NCBI RefSeq assembly: GCF_031458095.1
Contig: NZ_JAVDXU010000001.1
Coordinates: 496,001 to 560,000 of the forward strand
From: Pelomonas saccharophila_A
GTDB lineage: Bacteria; Pseudomonadota; Gammaproteobacteria; Burkholderiales; Burkholderiaceae_C
DNA length: 64,000 nt
Direction: 5' to 3'
Shown: positions 9,198-17,489 of the stretch, one piece after another
How the letters are laid out: each line of letters opens with the position of its first letter
How positions within the stretch are numbered: position 1 is the stretch's first letter
Notes under the pieces: model-generated
What the model saw: the letters and a program-made list of their open reading frames with translations, nothing else
The model's database searches: none
Told to the model about the DNA's origin: nothing
Translations under genes and position numbers: made by a program

Positions 9198-10024
9198 GAG
9201 CTCTCGCATCCGTCCCGGCCGCGCCGACGGCGCAGCAGATCGGCCGCGCCGCCACGCTGGCCCTCTATGACGAACTCGCGTTGTCCCCCAAGCCCGGCCT
9301 GGTCACGCTGACCGACCGCGGCAGCCATGCCGACATGGACGCGCAGACCTTCATGCGCAGTCTGCTGGCGCTGCGCAGCTATTTCGTGCGCATCGCCGAG
9401 CTCGGTGCCGCGGGCGCGCCCTTCGAGGCGCTGGAGCAGTGCGGCATTGCCGCCGAAGCCCGCATGCTGGCGGCCACCGGCGGCATCAACACCCATCGCG
9501 GCGCCATCTTCATGCTCGGCCTGCTGTGCGCGGCAGCCGGCGCGCTCGGCCAGCGCCCCACGCCAGCCCTGATCCGTCAGACGCTGCTGGCGCGCTGGGG
9601 CGTGGCGCTGAGCGCACGCGCGCACCGCCCCTCCACCCTGCCCGGCGGCCTGGCCGCACGCCGCTTCCATCTGCGCAGCGCCTCGGCCGAGGCCGCACTG
9701 GGCTTCCCGACGCTGTTCGAGACGGCTGAGCCGGCCCTGCGCACAGCCCGCGCACGCGGCCTGTGCACGACCGCAGCGCGCCTCGACACCTTGTTTGCCG
9801 TCATGGCCGTGCTGGACGACAGCAACCTGGCCCACCGCGGCGGCCTCGAGGGGCTGCGCTTCGCCCAGGCCAGCGCCCGAGGCTTCCTCGCCGCGGGTGG
9901 TGCATCTCAAGGCGTCGAAGCAGCTGTGGCCATAGCCGCCGAGTTCGTGCGCCGCCATCTGTCGCCCGGTGGCGCCGCCGATACCCTCGCGGCGGCCTGC
10001 TGGCTGGAACGCCTGGCGTCCTGA
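9194..10024 (+). CDS. mdcB: Triphosphoribosyl-dephospho-CoA synthase
   Basis: A 276-residue enzyme of the CitG/MdcB family that joins dephospho-CoA and ATP to form the prosthetic-group precursor of the malonate decarboxylase carrier. Family motifs are seen: ELALSPKPGLVTLTDRGSHADMD near residues 25-50, ATGGINTHRGAIFMLGL near 95-112, and LDDSNLAHRGG near the C-terminus. The start overlaps the mdcG stop, and the stop abuts the mdcH start. Confidence 0.94.
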   Translation: MRALASVPAAPTAQQIGRAATLALYDELALSPKPGLVTLTDRGSHADMDAQTFMRSLLALRSYFVRIAELGAAGAPFEALEQCGIAAEARMLAATGGINTHRGAIFMLGLLCAAAGALGQRPTPALIRQTLLARWGVALSARAHRPSTLPGGLAARRFHLRSASAEAALGFPTLFETAEPALRTARARGLCTTAARLDTLFAVMAVLDDSNLAHRGGLEGLRFAQASARGFLAAGGASQGVEAAVAIAAEFVRRHLSPGGAADTLAAACWLERLAS

Positions 10025-10930
10025 ATGGGCCTGGCCCTGCTCTTTCCCGGCCAGGGCGCACAGCACCCGCAGATGCTGCCCTGGCTGGAGGCCCAGCCCG
10101 AGGCCAGGCCCGTCTTGGAGGCAATGGCCCGGCATCTGGGGCCGGACTGGCGCGAGAACCTCAGCGAACCGGCCTGGATGCATGCCAACGGGGTGGCCCA
10201 GAGGCTGCTGACGGGCATCAGCATCGCGGCCTGGCAGGTGCTGGCGGCGCGGCTGCCGCCGCCGGCTGTGGTGGCCGGCTACAGCGTCGGTGAACTGGCC
10301 GCCTTTGCAGCGGCCGGCGTGTTCGACGCGACCAGCGCTCTCGATCTCGCGGCGGTACGCGCCCAGGCCATGAACGACAGCGTGGCCGGCCAGCACACCG
10401 GACTGCTCGCCGTGCAGGGCCCGAGCGCCTTGCGCCTGGCCGAGGCGTCGTTGGCGATCGCCATCCGCATCAGCGCCGAACGCGTCATCGTCGGCGGCAC
10501 TGCGGCCCAGCTCGACGCCAGTGCAGCCCGCTGGTCGGCCGCCGGCCTGCGCTGCACGCGCCTGCCCATCGCCATCGCCTCGCATACGCCGGCCATGTCT
10601 GCCGCGGCGCCGGCATTCGCCCGACGACTGGCCGGCATCGACCTGCACCCGCCCCGCGCTGCCGTGGTCTGCAACTTCACCGGCACCGCCAGCCGAAGCC
10701 CCGCTGCACTCGCATCCGCCCTCGTGGGCCAGATTGCCAACACGGTGCGCTGGGACGATTGCATGGACAGCATTGCCGAGCGCGGAGTCCGTTGCGTGCT
10801 GGAAGTCGGCCCCGGCGCCGCGCTGGCCTCGATGTGGCGGGAGCGCCACCCCGACATCCCGGTGCGGTCCATCGACGAGTTCCAGGGCCCCGAGGGCGTG
10901 TTGGACTGGGTGCAGCGGCAGCTCGGCTGA
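10025..10930 (+). CDS. mdcH: Malonyl transacylase, malonate decarboxylase epsilon subunit
   Basis: A 301-residue FabD-like acyltransferase matching MdcH. It loads malonyl from malonyl-CoA onto MdcC to activate the complex after the acyl arm is attached. The nucleophile elbow is GYSVGE (FabD: GHSLGE), and FPGQGAQ at the N-terminus is the usual opening. The His of the catalytic pair is likely in IASHTPAM. It is the last gene of the operon; the convergent anti-sigma gene ends 9 bases beyond, leaving no room for a long terminator. Confidence 0.93.
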   Translation: MGLALLFPGQGAQHPQMLPWLEAQPEARPVLEAMARHLGPDWRENLSEPAWMHANGVAQRLLTGISIAAWQVLAARLPPPAVVAGYSVGELAAFAAAGVFDATSALDLAAVRAQAMNDSVAGQHTGLLAVQGPSALRLAEASLAIAIRISAERVIVGGTAAQLDASAARWSAAGLRCTRLPIAIASHTPAMSAAAPAFARRLAGIDLHPPRAAVVCNFTGTASRSPAALASALVGQIANTVRWDDCMDSIAERGVRCVLEVGPGAALASMWRERHPDIPVRSIDEFQGPEGVLDWVQRQLG

Positions 10931-10939
10931 GCGGGTTCC

Positions 10940-11659
10940 TCACCAGAGCTTGACGCAACTGCCGGTCAGCACGAACGCCCCCGGAGCAGTCGCAGCGACA
11001 TCGGCGCTCTCCACCGTCACGCCCAGGCGCGGCACGTTGAAGAGCAGGCGCTCCGAGGTGTCGGGCATGTCGATCGACGTCGACCCCTGGGCCGGCAAGG
11101 TTCCCAGCAGGAAGGGTGCTCCGGTCTTGGGGACGGCCCACAGCCGCGCCACCATCCCGGGAGGGACGCTGAGGGGCGCCAGCACCTTCAGCGTCAATTG
11201 CCTGCCATGCCGCCGCGAACTGGCGAGCAGCGCTGGCTTGTCCTGTGCGTCGTGGAGAAGGCCGACATAGCTTTGCGGCAGGGCTTCCGAGCGCTCCTCC
11301 AGCCCGGCCCACTCGGGCGCGGACCTGAGCGTCAGCACGGCCACGAGAACACCTGCGGCAACGCCACCGAGCGCGCGGCCAGGAAACCAGCTGCCGACGG
11401 CCTGCCACCAGGAGGCACTGCGCGCGGGCTTGCCGAACAGGCGCCGCTCGATGCCCGCCCAGTTGCCCACCGGCGGCTGCACAGGGACATGGGACAGCTC
11501 CAGGACGGCCAGTCTTTCCTGCCATGCAAGGATCGCCTGCCTTGCCTCGGCGGCGTCACGGGCGATGGCCTCGAAGCGCCGGCGCGCTCCGCCCGCCAGC
11601 GTGCCCAGGACGTACTCACGCGCGAGCTGGTCCAGCAGCTCTGGCCGCAGGTAGTTCAT
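10940..11659 (-). CDS. Anti-sigma factor (RskA-like)
   Basis: A 239-residue membrane anti-sigma factor. The N-terminal part (residues 1-70) resembles the sigma-binding domain of RskA-type proteins (EYVLGTLAGGARRRFEAIARDA). One membrane segment lies around residues 98-118 (RALGGVAAGVLVAVLTLRSA). The periplasmic C-terminal part has the RskA pattern GLLHDAQDKPALLASS and GAPFLLGTLPAQGST. The start overlaps the stop of the sigma gene (ATGA), a classic sigma/anti-sigma pair. The signal that releases the sigma factor is unknown. Confidence 0.85.
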   Translation of the reverse strand: MNYLRPELLDQLAREYVLGTLAGGARRRFEAIARDAAEARQAILAWQERLAVLELSHVPVQPPVGNWAGIERRLFGKPARSASWWQAVGSWFPGRALGGVAAGVLVAVLTLRSAPEWAGLEERSEALPQSYVGLLHDAQDKPALLASSRRHGRQLTLKVLAPLSVPPGMVARLWAVPKTGAPFLLGTLPAQGSTSIDMPDTSERLLFNVPRLGVTVESADVAATAPGAFVLTGSCVKLW

Positions 11660-12231
11660 GCTTGCCTCATTCCCACGGCTTCCAGGCAGGCGCGCAGTTG
11701 CTCGAGACCACGGCGCACCCACCCCTTGGCCGTGCCCAGCGGCGCATTCATCGCGGCGGCGATATCGGTGTGCACCAGGCCTCGGTAATAGGCCAGCGCA
11801 AGCGCCTGCCGCTGCGAAGACGGCAGGCCCGCCATGCAGGCCTGGACGCGGGCCTTCGCCAGGCTGTTCTCCAGCAGCTCTCCCGGCTCGCCCGCGGCGT
11901 CTGCGGGAAGCTCATCGGCGGCGTCATCGAGCTCCACGGTGGCCGCCGACTCGGTGCGTCGTGAGCGCACCGCGTCAATGGCCTTGTTGCGCACGACATT
12001 GATCATCCACGTCATCGGCGTTCCTGCCCGGGCATCAAAGGTCGCGGCCTGGCGCCAGATGTTCACATAAGCCTCCTGAAGGATCTCATCGGCCTTCTGC
12101 TCGTTCCTCAGCGTGCGCAAGGCAATCGAATAGAGATGGGCGCAGGTGGCGCGGTAGACGCGCTCGAAGGCGGCGCGATCGCCCAGCGCCACGCGCGCCA
12201 TCAGGGCCGGCAGGTCCTCAGCGGTGGCCAT
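11656..12231 (-). CDS. ECF (sigma-70 group IV) RNA polymerase sigma factor
   Basis: A 191-residue sigma factor of the extracytoplasmic-function class. Region 2 (about residues 22-90) includes ADEILQEAYVNIWRQA and TWMINVVRNKAIDAVR; region 4 (about 130-180) includes LPSSQRQALALAYYRG and a helix-turn-helix ending GTAKGWVRRGLEQLR. It is held by the anti-sigma factor encoded just downstream. It probably also drives the superoxide dismutase gene immediately upstream on the same strand, which is inferred from position only. Confidence 0.9.
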   Translation of the reverse strand: MATAEDLPALMARVALGDRAAFERVYRATCAHLYSIALRTLRNEQKADEILQEAYVNIWRQAATFDARAGTPMTWMINVVRNKAIDAVRSRRTESAATVELDDAADELPADAAGEPGELLENSLAKARVQACMAGLPSSQRQALALAYYRGLVHTDIAAAMNAPLGTAKGWVRRGLEQLRACLEAVGMRQA

Positions 12232-12410
12232 ATCGACGGTTGACGCGTGGGTGGATGGACATGGAAGAGTTCATATCGCTCCCTGGAGGAGGCCGCGATT
12301 CTGGTCATCGCGGCCGGCGCCAGGAAGGTATTTGTTTTGATGGTATCGATTGACAACTTCAATGCATCCAAAGCCCCGCGCACGCCGTAATGCGGCCCTG
12401 CCGGGAGTGC

Positions 12411-13406
12411 CTACCGGGCGGCGGCAGGCCCGGGTGCCCAGAATACGTACTCGGCCGCATAGGCCACCCGCGCGGCCTGGCCCGACGTCGCCGCCGTGCA
12501 GCCCTCCTTCGCGGGCGCGACACCCCCTTGCGTCGCCAGCCGCTGGATGGCCGAGACCTTGTCCAGCAGGCCCGTGCCGCTGCGCGCCTTGACCCCCAGC
12601 AGCAGCCAGGGGATGGCGCCGGGCACGGGTGCCGGCGCGGTGGCCTGGACCTGGCCGACCAGGCTGGACCCGTCGTTGAGCGCCCAGGACGGGCCCGCGC
12701 CATGGGTGCCCACCTTGAGCCCGGCGGCGTCGAAGAGATCGGCCTGCGGCCCCTTGAACAGCCAGGCCCAGGCACCTTGTGCGTCCTTGCCGCATTCATA
12801 GATCTGCTGGCCCACCGCATGGACTCGCAGCAGGGTGTCGAGCCCCGCCTCGGGCTGCAGCGGGGCAGCGCCGCCCACCACGGCGCAGGCCAGCCGAGCA
12901 CCGCCGCCGCCCAACATCGCGGGATGGTCGGCATGGTTGTCGCCGCCGACGTGAAGCATCAGCGCACGACCGGCGATGTCCGACAGCTTCATGAGGCGCG
13001 GCGCGAGCACGGGCTGCGTGGCTTGGCCATCGGCATTCACATAAAGCGGCGGCAGGTCGCCCAGATGGCCGTCGCCCCAGGGCTCGCCGTGGTGCTTCGC
13101 CGCTTTGGGGTCGAAATGGCCACCTGCCGCGCCGGCCAACACGACATTGCCATTCGCCGCGGTGGAGGGGGCGCAGGAGCCGTTCTCGTGGAAATGAAAG
13201 CCGTGGAGGCCCGGGGGCAGGCCGGCCAGCTGAGGATGGAAGGCCAGCCCGTAGGCCGTCTCCTCGACGCGGATCGTGCCCACGCTCGGGCCCGCACCAT
13301 CCGCGCGGGCTTCGTACAGGGTGACGGTCTGGTCGGCCGCGTGGGTTGTGCCGGGCAAGGCGAGGCCGGCGACCAGCGCCAGGCTCAGCATCGGGAAGAT
13401 CTTCAT
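12411..13406 (-). CDS. Exported Cu/Zn superoxide dismutase fused to DUF3455
   Basis: A 331-residue exported protein with two domains. After a signal peptide (cleavage near residue 23, THAADQ), residues 25-178 form a Cu/Zn superoxide dismutase with every ligand visible: His71, His73, His97, His106, His114, Asp117 and His158, plus Arg171 and the Cys78/Cys174 disulfide pair. Residues about 185-325 match DUF3455 (HAVGQQIYECGKDAQGAWAW, PWLLLGVKARSGTGLLDKVS). The enzyme would remove superoxide in the periplasm; the DUF3455 role is unknown. An ATG at 13406 was chosen because it begins a clean signal peptide. It is followed by the ECF sigma gene on the same strand. Confidence 0.88.
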   Translation of the reverse strand: MKIFPMLSLALVAGLALPGTTHAADQTVTLYEARADGAGPSVGTIRVEETAYGLAFHPQLAGLPPGLHGFHFHENGSCAPSTAANGNVVLAGAAGGHFDPKAAKHHGEPWGDGHLGDLPPLYVNADGQATQPVLAPRLMKLSDIAGRALMLHVGGDNHADHPAMLGGGGARLACAVVGGAAPLQPEAGLDTLLRVHAVGQQIYECGKDAQGAWAWLFKGPQADLFDAAGLKVGTHGAGPSWALNDGSSLVGQVQATAPAPVPGAIPWLLLGVKARSGTGLLDKVSAIQRLATQGGVAPAKEGCTAATSGQAARVAYAAEYVFWAPGPAAAR

Positions 13407-13632
13407 CGGGATTCCAGTCTTGTTGCGGTTGCTTGTGAGGGCGGAAAGCCCCGCCGGAACCCACTTACGAGAGCGGCCGCGCGCCGGACGTCTGAAGTTC
13501 GACTTCTTTACAAATCGCCGCGTCGGCCGCCCCCCCACGTTTCAGGGGTAGTCCGCCACGCGGCCGAATTCGTAGGTGGGGTTGGTGCGCGCTTTGGCGC
13601 ACATCCCTCCGCCCACAACCCAAGGAATCCCC

Positions 13633-14307
13633 ATGCACTTCGTTTCCCTCGGCCGCATCTCGGCATCGCGCGCGCTGGCCTGTGCTTCGCTGGCCCTGAT
13701 GGCCGCCGCAGCGCCCACGTCGGTCAACGCCGCCCCCGTCCTGTTCAACACCGATCCCTTCGCCGGCAGCACCGCGCTCGCCACGCCGGGGCGCCAGGTC
13801 TTCTCGGGCCAGGAGCGCACCCTCCCCTCCTTCGCCGTCGGCCAGGACAGCTTCGTCTTCGACCTCGGGGCCTTCAGCGCCTACGCGGTGAGCGCCCTGC
13901 ACTTCCTGAACGCCCCTTCCAGCGCCATCCCCGGCTCGGGCTTCAATGTCATCGTGCTGCAGGACATCGACAACGACGCCAACCCCGCCACGCCGTTTGG
14001 CGCCGGCAACGCGGCGAACCTCATCGCGAGCCGCATCAGCACCGACGGTGCCGGCTTCTTCATCTACAAGAACAGCGTCCTGGACGTCAACCGCCTGGTG
14101 TTCTCCACCAACCTGAACGACGCCAGCGCCGACCTCAGCGTGCTGGCGCGCATCGTCTCACCCACCGGCCAGGCGGCCATCGACACGCTGCCGCGCTTCA
14201 CGGCCGACAACTTCGTCGCCACCGTCCCGGAGCCCTCCTCCGTCGCCTTGATCGGCGCCGGCCTCGTCGGCGTCGCCGGCCTGCGCAAGCGCCAGATCAA
14301 GGCCTGA
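13633..14307 (+). CDS. PEP-CTERM sorting-domain protein
   Basis: A 224-residue secreted protein with a signal peptide (cleavage near residue 34, SVNAAP) and a C-terminal exosortase sorting tag: VPEPSSVALIGAGLVGVAGL followed by RKRQ. Such proteins are processed by exosortase and released or anchored with exopolysaccharide. The central part has no domain I recognise. The ATG at 13633 follows an AAGGAA Shine-Dalgarno. The TPR gene lies 29 bases downstream, so the two may be co-transcribed. Confidence 0.85.
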   Translation: MHFVSLGRISASRALACASLALMAAAAPTSVNAAPVLFNTDPFAGSTALATPGRQVFSGQERTLPSFAVGQDSFVFDLGAFSAYAVSALHFLNAPSSAIPGSGFNVIVLQDIDNDANPATPFGAGNAANLIASRISTDGAGFFIYKNSVLDVNRLVFSTNLNDASADLSVLARIVSPTGQAAIDTLPRFTADNFVATVPEPSSVALIGAGLVGVAGLRKRQIKA

Positions 14308-14336
14308 TCCCCACCCCAACCTCCAAGGAGCACCCC

Positions 14337-14828
14337 ATGAAGTCCCTGCAAGCCCTGACCCTCTGCGCTGCCGCCCTGCTGGCTCAGCTCGCGCAAGCCG
14401 CCGACACCATGGCCCCGGCCCCGGCCCCAGCGCCCGCAGCCGCCGCCAACCCGCTGGCCGCCGCCCGGACCCTGATCGATGCGCGCCAATGGGCCGCCGC
14501 CCTGACGGAGCTGCGGCGCGTCGACGATGCCGGCAACGCCGACTGGAACAACCTCATGGGCTATGTGCTGCGCAAGTCAGGCAACGCTGATCTGGCGGCC
14601 TCGGAGCGCCACTACGACGCGGCGCTGCGCATCGACCCACACCACCGCAACGCCCTCGAATACTCCGGCGAGCTCTACCTGATGAAAGGTGAGCTCGCAA
14701 AGGCGCAGGCGCGCCTGAGCACGCTGGCGGCCGAGTGCAAGGCCGGCTGCCAGCAGTACAACGAATTGAAGGAGGCGATCACCCGGTATCAGGCCAACGG
14801 CAACAAATACCTGGCCCAGGGTTGGTAG
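14337..14828 (+). CDS. Exported TPR-repeat protein
   Basis: A 163-residue exported protein with a signal peptide (cleavage near residue 22, AQAAD), an Ala/Pro-rich spacer, and two or three tetratricopeptide repeats (for example NLMGYVLRKSGNADLAASER and YDAALRIDPHHRNALEYSGE). Two Cys near the end (AAECKAGCQQY) could form a disulfide. TPR proteins scaffold protein contacts; the partner is unknown. A Shine-Dalgarno AAGGAG lies 6 bases before the ATG. The very long in-frame extension upstream is an artefact that overlaps other genes. Confidence 0.75.
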   Translation: MKSLQALTLCAAALLAQLAQAADTMAPAPAPAPAAAANPLAAARTLIDARQWAAALTELRRVDDAGNADWNNLMGYVLRKSGNADLAASERHYDAALRIDPHHRNALEYSGELYLMKGELAKAQARLSTLAAECKAGCQQYNELKEAITRYQANGNKYLAQGW

Positions 14829-14863
14829 ATACAGTCGTCGCACACTGGAGCCAGAAATGACAA

Positions 14864-14882
14864 ACCCGGCACGAGGCCGGGT
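14864..14882 (-). terminator. Rho-independent terminator after tRNA-Val
   Basis: A hairpin with arms ACCCGGC and GCCGGGT around a 5-base loop lies just past the 3' end of the tRNA gene. On the minus strand it is followed by TTTGTCATTT, a weak U-rich tail. It may also end the convergent TPR transcript. Confidence 0.6.
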
Positions 14883-14889
14883 CTGGATC

Positions 14890-14964
14890 TGGTGGGCGGT
14901 GCAGGGTTCGAACCTGCGACCCCTGCCGTGTGAAGGCAGTGCTCTACCGCTGAGCTAACCGCCC
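14890..14964 (-). tRNA. tRNA-Val (anticodon CAC)
   Basis: A full cloverleaf reads on the minus strand: acceptor arms GGGCGGT and ACCGCCC, D-arm AGCTCAGCGGTAGAGC, anticodon arm CTGCC-TTCACAC-GGCAG with anticodon CAC, T-arm with GGTTCGAACCC, and an encoded CCA end. It decodes GUG valine. A 45-base copy of its 3' half lies 114 bases to the right. Confidence 0.97.
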
Positions 14965-15003
14965 GGGTGTTCGGTGGCCGTTTTCCAGGTTCCAAGCCAG
15001 GCT

Positions 15004-15048
15004 TGGTGGGCGGTGCAGGGTTCGAACCTGCGACCCCTGCCGTGTGAA
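15004..15048 (-). repeat. Partial tRNA-Val copy, putative attachment site and left island border
   Basis: These 45 bases repeat 14890-14934 exactly, covering the CCA end, acceptor 3' strand, T-arm and anticodon loop of tRNA-Val. Identity stops abruptly in the anticodon loop, where the sequence becomes AT-rich. This is what integration of an element by a tyrosine recombinase into a second tandem tRNA-Val gene would leave. The matching rebuilt tRNA was not seen elsewhere in the window. Confidence 0.7.
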
Positions 15049-15136
15049 TGAAGGGAAATTGGATTTCTTGGGACTTCTTGGAATTGTATTTCTCCTATGA
15101 AAACAATCCCACAACGTCCCGACTGAACCAAGCGGT

Positions 15137-15180
15137 TTTGGCCTACTTGTGGCCCACTTTGGCCTACTTTTGGCCTACCC
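15137..15180 (+). repeat. Four short direct repeats before the integrase, possible arm-type sites
   Basis: Four near-copies of TTTGGCCTACT stand in a row with a spacing of 10-11 bases, one helical turn (one copy reads TGTGGCCCACT). They lie between the tRNA-Val fragment and the integrase start, where integrase arm-binding or excisionase sites would be expected. Confidence 0.5.
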
Positions 15181-15213
15181 TAGAGCCATGAAAACTTGTG
15201 CTCTGGAGGCTTC

Positions 15214-16398
15214 ATGACGGTGAAGCTGGACACCGTGATTGCCCGCGAAAAACTGAAGCCCCGCCGCGAGCCCTACTGGCATCGGCTGGACTCAGGCTGC
15301 ATGCTTGGCTTCCGCAAGATGGCAACCGGGTCGATCGGTTCATGGGTAGCTCGGTACCGTAACGCCGAGACCGGCGAACGACCGAAGCAGGCACTCGGCG
15401 AGTTCTCCGACCGACCACCGTCAGAGCGGTTCAGCGCCGCCAAGGAGGCAGCCGACGCCTGGTTCAGCCATCTCGGTCGCGGAGGCAGCAGCGAGATCGT
15501 GACGGTGAAGGCGGCCTGTTCGAACTACGCCGATCACATCCTTGCGACGAAAGGCGAGGAGCGCGCCGAAGACGTCCGGGCGCGCTACCGGCGCTGGGTT
15601 GACCCCGAACCCATAGCGAAAATCGCGCTGCCAAAACTGACCAGGCGGCATATTGAGACGTGGCGCAAGAAGCTCGCGGCCACCCCAGTCATCGTCAATC
15701 CGCACGCCGCCGAAAAGAATCGCGTTGAGCGCCCGCGATCAGCGTCAAGCCTGAACCGCGACATGGCGTCGCTGCGTGCCGCCCTTAACTACGCCTATGA
15801 CCTCGCGCAAGTCAGCAATGATCTCGCGTGGAGGGTGGCACTCCGCGCCGTCGAAAACGCCGGAACGGCACGCGAGGTCTACCTGGATCTCCCACAGCGC
15901 AAGACGCTGATCACAGCCTCACCCACTGACCTCGCTCAGTTTCTACGAGGCCTTGCACGGCTGCCGCTCCGACCAGGCGCCCTCGCAGCGCTGACTGTAG
16001 GCAGGTTTGAGTCGCGCCTTGACGTCTTGACGGTCGGCAAGGACAAGGCAGGCCGAGATCGGAAGTTGAAACTGCCCAAGGACACCGCCGACTTCTTCCG
16101 CGAACTCGCGAAAGACAAACCACCAACCGCCCTCTTGTTCACCCGAGCCGACGGCAAAGCATGGACTAAGGATGATTGGAAAAAGCCAATCAAGCTGGCC
16201 GCAGCCAAGGTCGGTTTACCAGCGGACACGGTCGCCTTGGCGCTGCGGCATAGCGCCATCACGGACCTCGTGACCGGCGGGCTTGACCTCCTCACCGTGG
16301 CGCAATTGTCCGGAACTAGCGTCGCAATGATCGAGCGCCACTACGGCCATCTGAGGGCCGATCATGCCGCGGCCGCATTAGCAACGCTCGCGCTTTAA
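15214..16398 (+). CDS. int: Tyrosine recombinase (phage/island-type integrase)
   Basis: A 394-residue integrase. The N-terminal half has an arm-binding and core-binding layout; the catalytic half shows the first Arg in RLPLRPGALAAL, the beta-hairpin Lys in RKLKLPKD, LALRHSAITDLVTGG (Arg and His of the box II motif), and the nucleophile Tyr in IERHYGHL. The ATG at 15214 has a strong GGAGG 6 bases ahead, so it is preferred to the in-frame ATG at 15196. It would recombine at the tRNA-Val copy next to it. The region around it is poorer in GC than the mdc operon. Confidence 0.92.
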   Translation: MTVKLDTVIAREKLKPRREPYWHRLDSGCMLGFRKMATGSIGSWVARYRNAETGERPKQALGEFSDRPPSERFSAAKEAADAWFSHLGRGGSSEIVTVKAACSNYADHILATKGEERAEDVRARYRRWVDPEPIAKIALPKLTRRHIETWRKKLAATPVIVNPHAAEKNRVERPRSASSLNRDMASLRAALNYAYDLAQVSNDLAWRVALRAVENAGTAREVYLDLPQRKTLITASPTDLAQFLRGLARLPLRPGALAALTVGRFESRLDVLTVGKDKAGRDRKLKLPKDTADFFRELAKDKPPTALLFTRADGKAWTKDDWKKPIKLAAAKVGLPADTVALALRHSAITDLVTGGLDLLTVAQLSGTSVAMIERHYGHLRADHAAAALATLAL

Positions 16399-16681
16399 AG
16401 CCCTTGTTTGCAGGCGTAGCTCTTGCCGGGCATGCCGATCCATGCACCGGTCCGAACTAACAAATATTGCCGATTTCTGTGTGACCGTTAGGACTGCAGG
16501 CGTGCGGCAGCTATCGCTGCACTTGGCTCCCATTCCTTGCGTGCTACCTTCCAGGCGCCTCCATAACTAATCTATCAAGCGCATCTTGGAGGACTGCGCG
16601 ATCCACCGACAGCCATGAACTGCGGTCTTGCGCCACTGCACAATGCCCGAGCCACGTTGCAGGAAAACAGGCGCTCAGCGC

Positions 16682-17164
16682 ATGACACCAAACCAAGATC
16701 AATCAGTCCTGGACTTCGCTACCGCTGCGCAAGGCTTCTGTCTCTGGTGCGAGGATGAAAGCGCTGAGCGCACCGATGTGCACGCCGCGTCTTGGCTGGC
16801 TCGCCTATACGGGTTAGGCGTCGTGCTCCCATCAGTCGATTCCGACAATGAGGATGGCCTGCCCGACCTGCCAGGCGATGTCCTGGTGCGTGCGCAGACC
16901 AATCTGGCGGTCTTCAATGGCCGGTACTACCGCGAAGTGTTTGATCCGGCTCCGGAACTGGACGACCAGCCTGTCATCGGCGACATCGGAGATGACCTGC
17001 TGGACATCTATAAGGACGTACGCCGCGGGCTCATGTTGTTCGAAGATGGGGATGTCGCTGAGGCGCTATGGCAGTGGTCGTTCTTGCATCGCGTTCATTG
17101 GGGGCGTCACTGTGCGGGCGCGCTACTCGCGCTTCACGGACTGACGATTTCGAATCTCGGCTAG
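16682..17164 (+). CDS. DUF5063 domain protein
   Basis: A 160-residue cytosolic protein matching DUF5063. Family pattern is clear in the C-terminal half: DDLLDIYKDVRRGLMLFEDGD, then EALWQWSFLHRVHWGRHCAGALLALH. The function is unknown; related proteins are often near polymorphic toxins, and an Rhs remnant follows here, so an immunity role is possible. The ATG at 16682 is chosen because homology-like sequence begins soon after; a longer start at 16628 is possible. Confidence 0.7.
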   Translation: MTPNQDQSVLDFATAAQGFCLWCEDESAERTDVHAASWLARLYGLGVVLPSVDSDNEDGLPDLPGDVLVRAQTNLAVFNGRYYREVFDPAPELDDQPVIGDIGDDLLDIYKDVRRGLMLFEDGDVAEALWQWSFLHRVHWGRHCAGALLALHGLTISNLG

Positions 17165-17489
17165 GTCTTTAGGCGCGTGCGCAAGAGGGCTCTCGCGAAA
17201 TATAGGGTCGCGCCCGCAAATCTGCTTCGCGTCAGTGAGCTGCCCGTGATCTGGCGCTTCACCTTGATTTCGTGGTTTTCGCATCGGCATGCCGACGAGG
17301 TCCTGGCGGTCGGGAGGTCAGTACGCGGGCGCACCACGCGCGCTCTGGAAGCGTGCGTGCTCCCGCTTCGGTCAGCTGGGTCTTGAGGTCCTCGCCAGAT
17401 ACAAAGCGTCGGATGAATCGCGCATGATCGGACGTCAGCCAAGTCCGCAACAGCTTCATTGCCAGCGACCGCACGACGGCGCGCGGCGC
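17165..17489. other. Gap with no confident gene
   Basis: About 325 bases between the DUF5063 gene and the readable part of the Rhs remnant. Open frames exist on both strands, but none has a recognisable domain. It may hold decayed 5' sequence of the Rhs gene or an old insertion. Confidence 0.4.

Noticed and set aside
12390..14336. Very long plus-strand open frame across the superoxide dismutase gene
   Set aside because: It is antisense to a gene with complete active-site residues and only its last 163 codons make a sensible protein; high GC keeps the frame open.
14890..15048. A CRISPR-like array suggested by the repeated 45 bases
   Set aside because: Only two copies exist, and the repeat is plainly the tRNA-Val 3' half.
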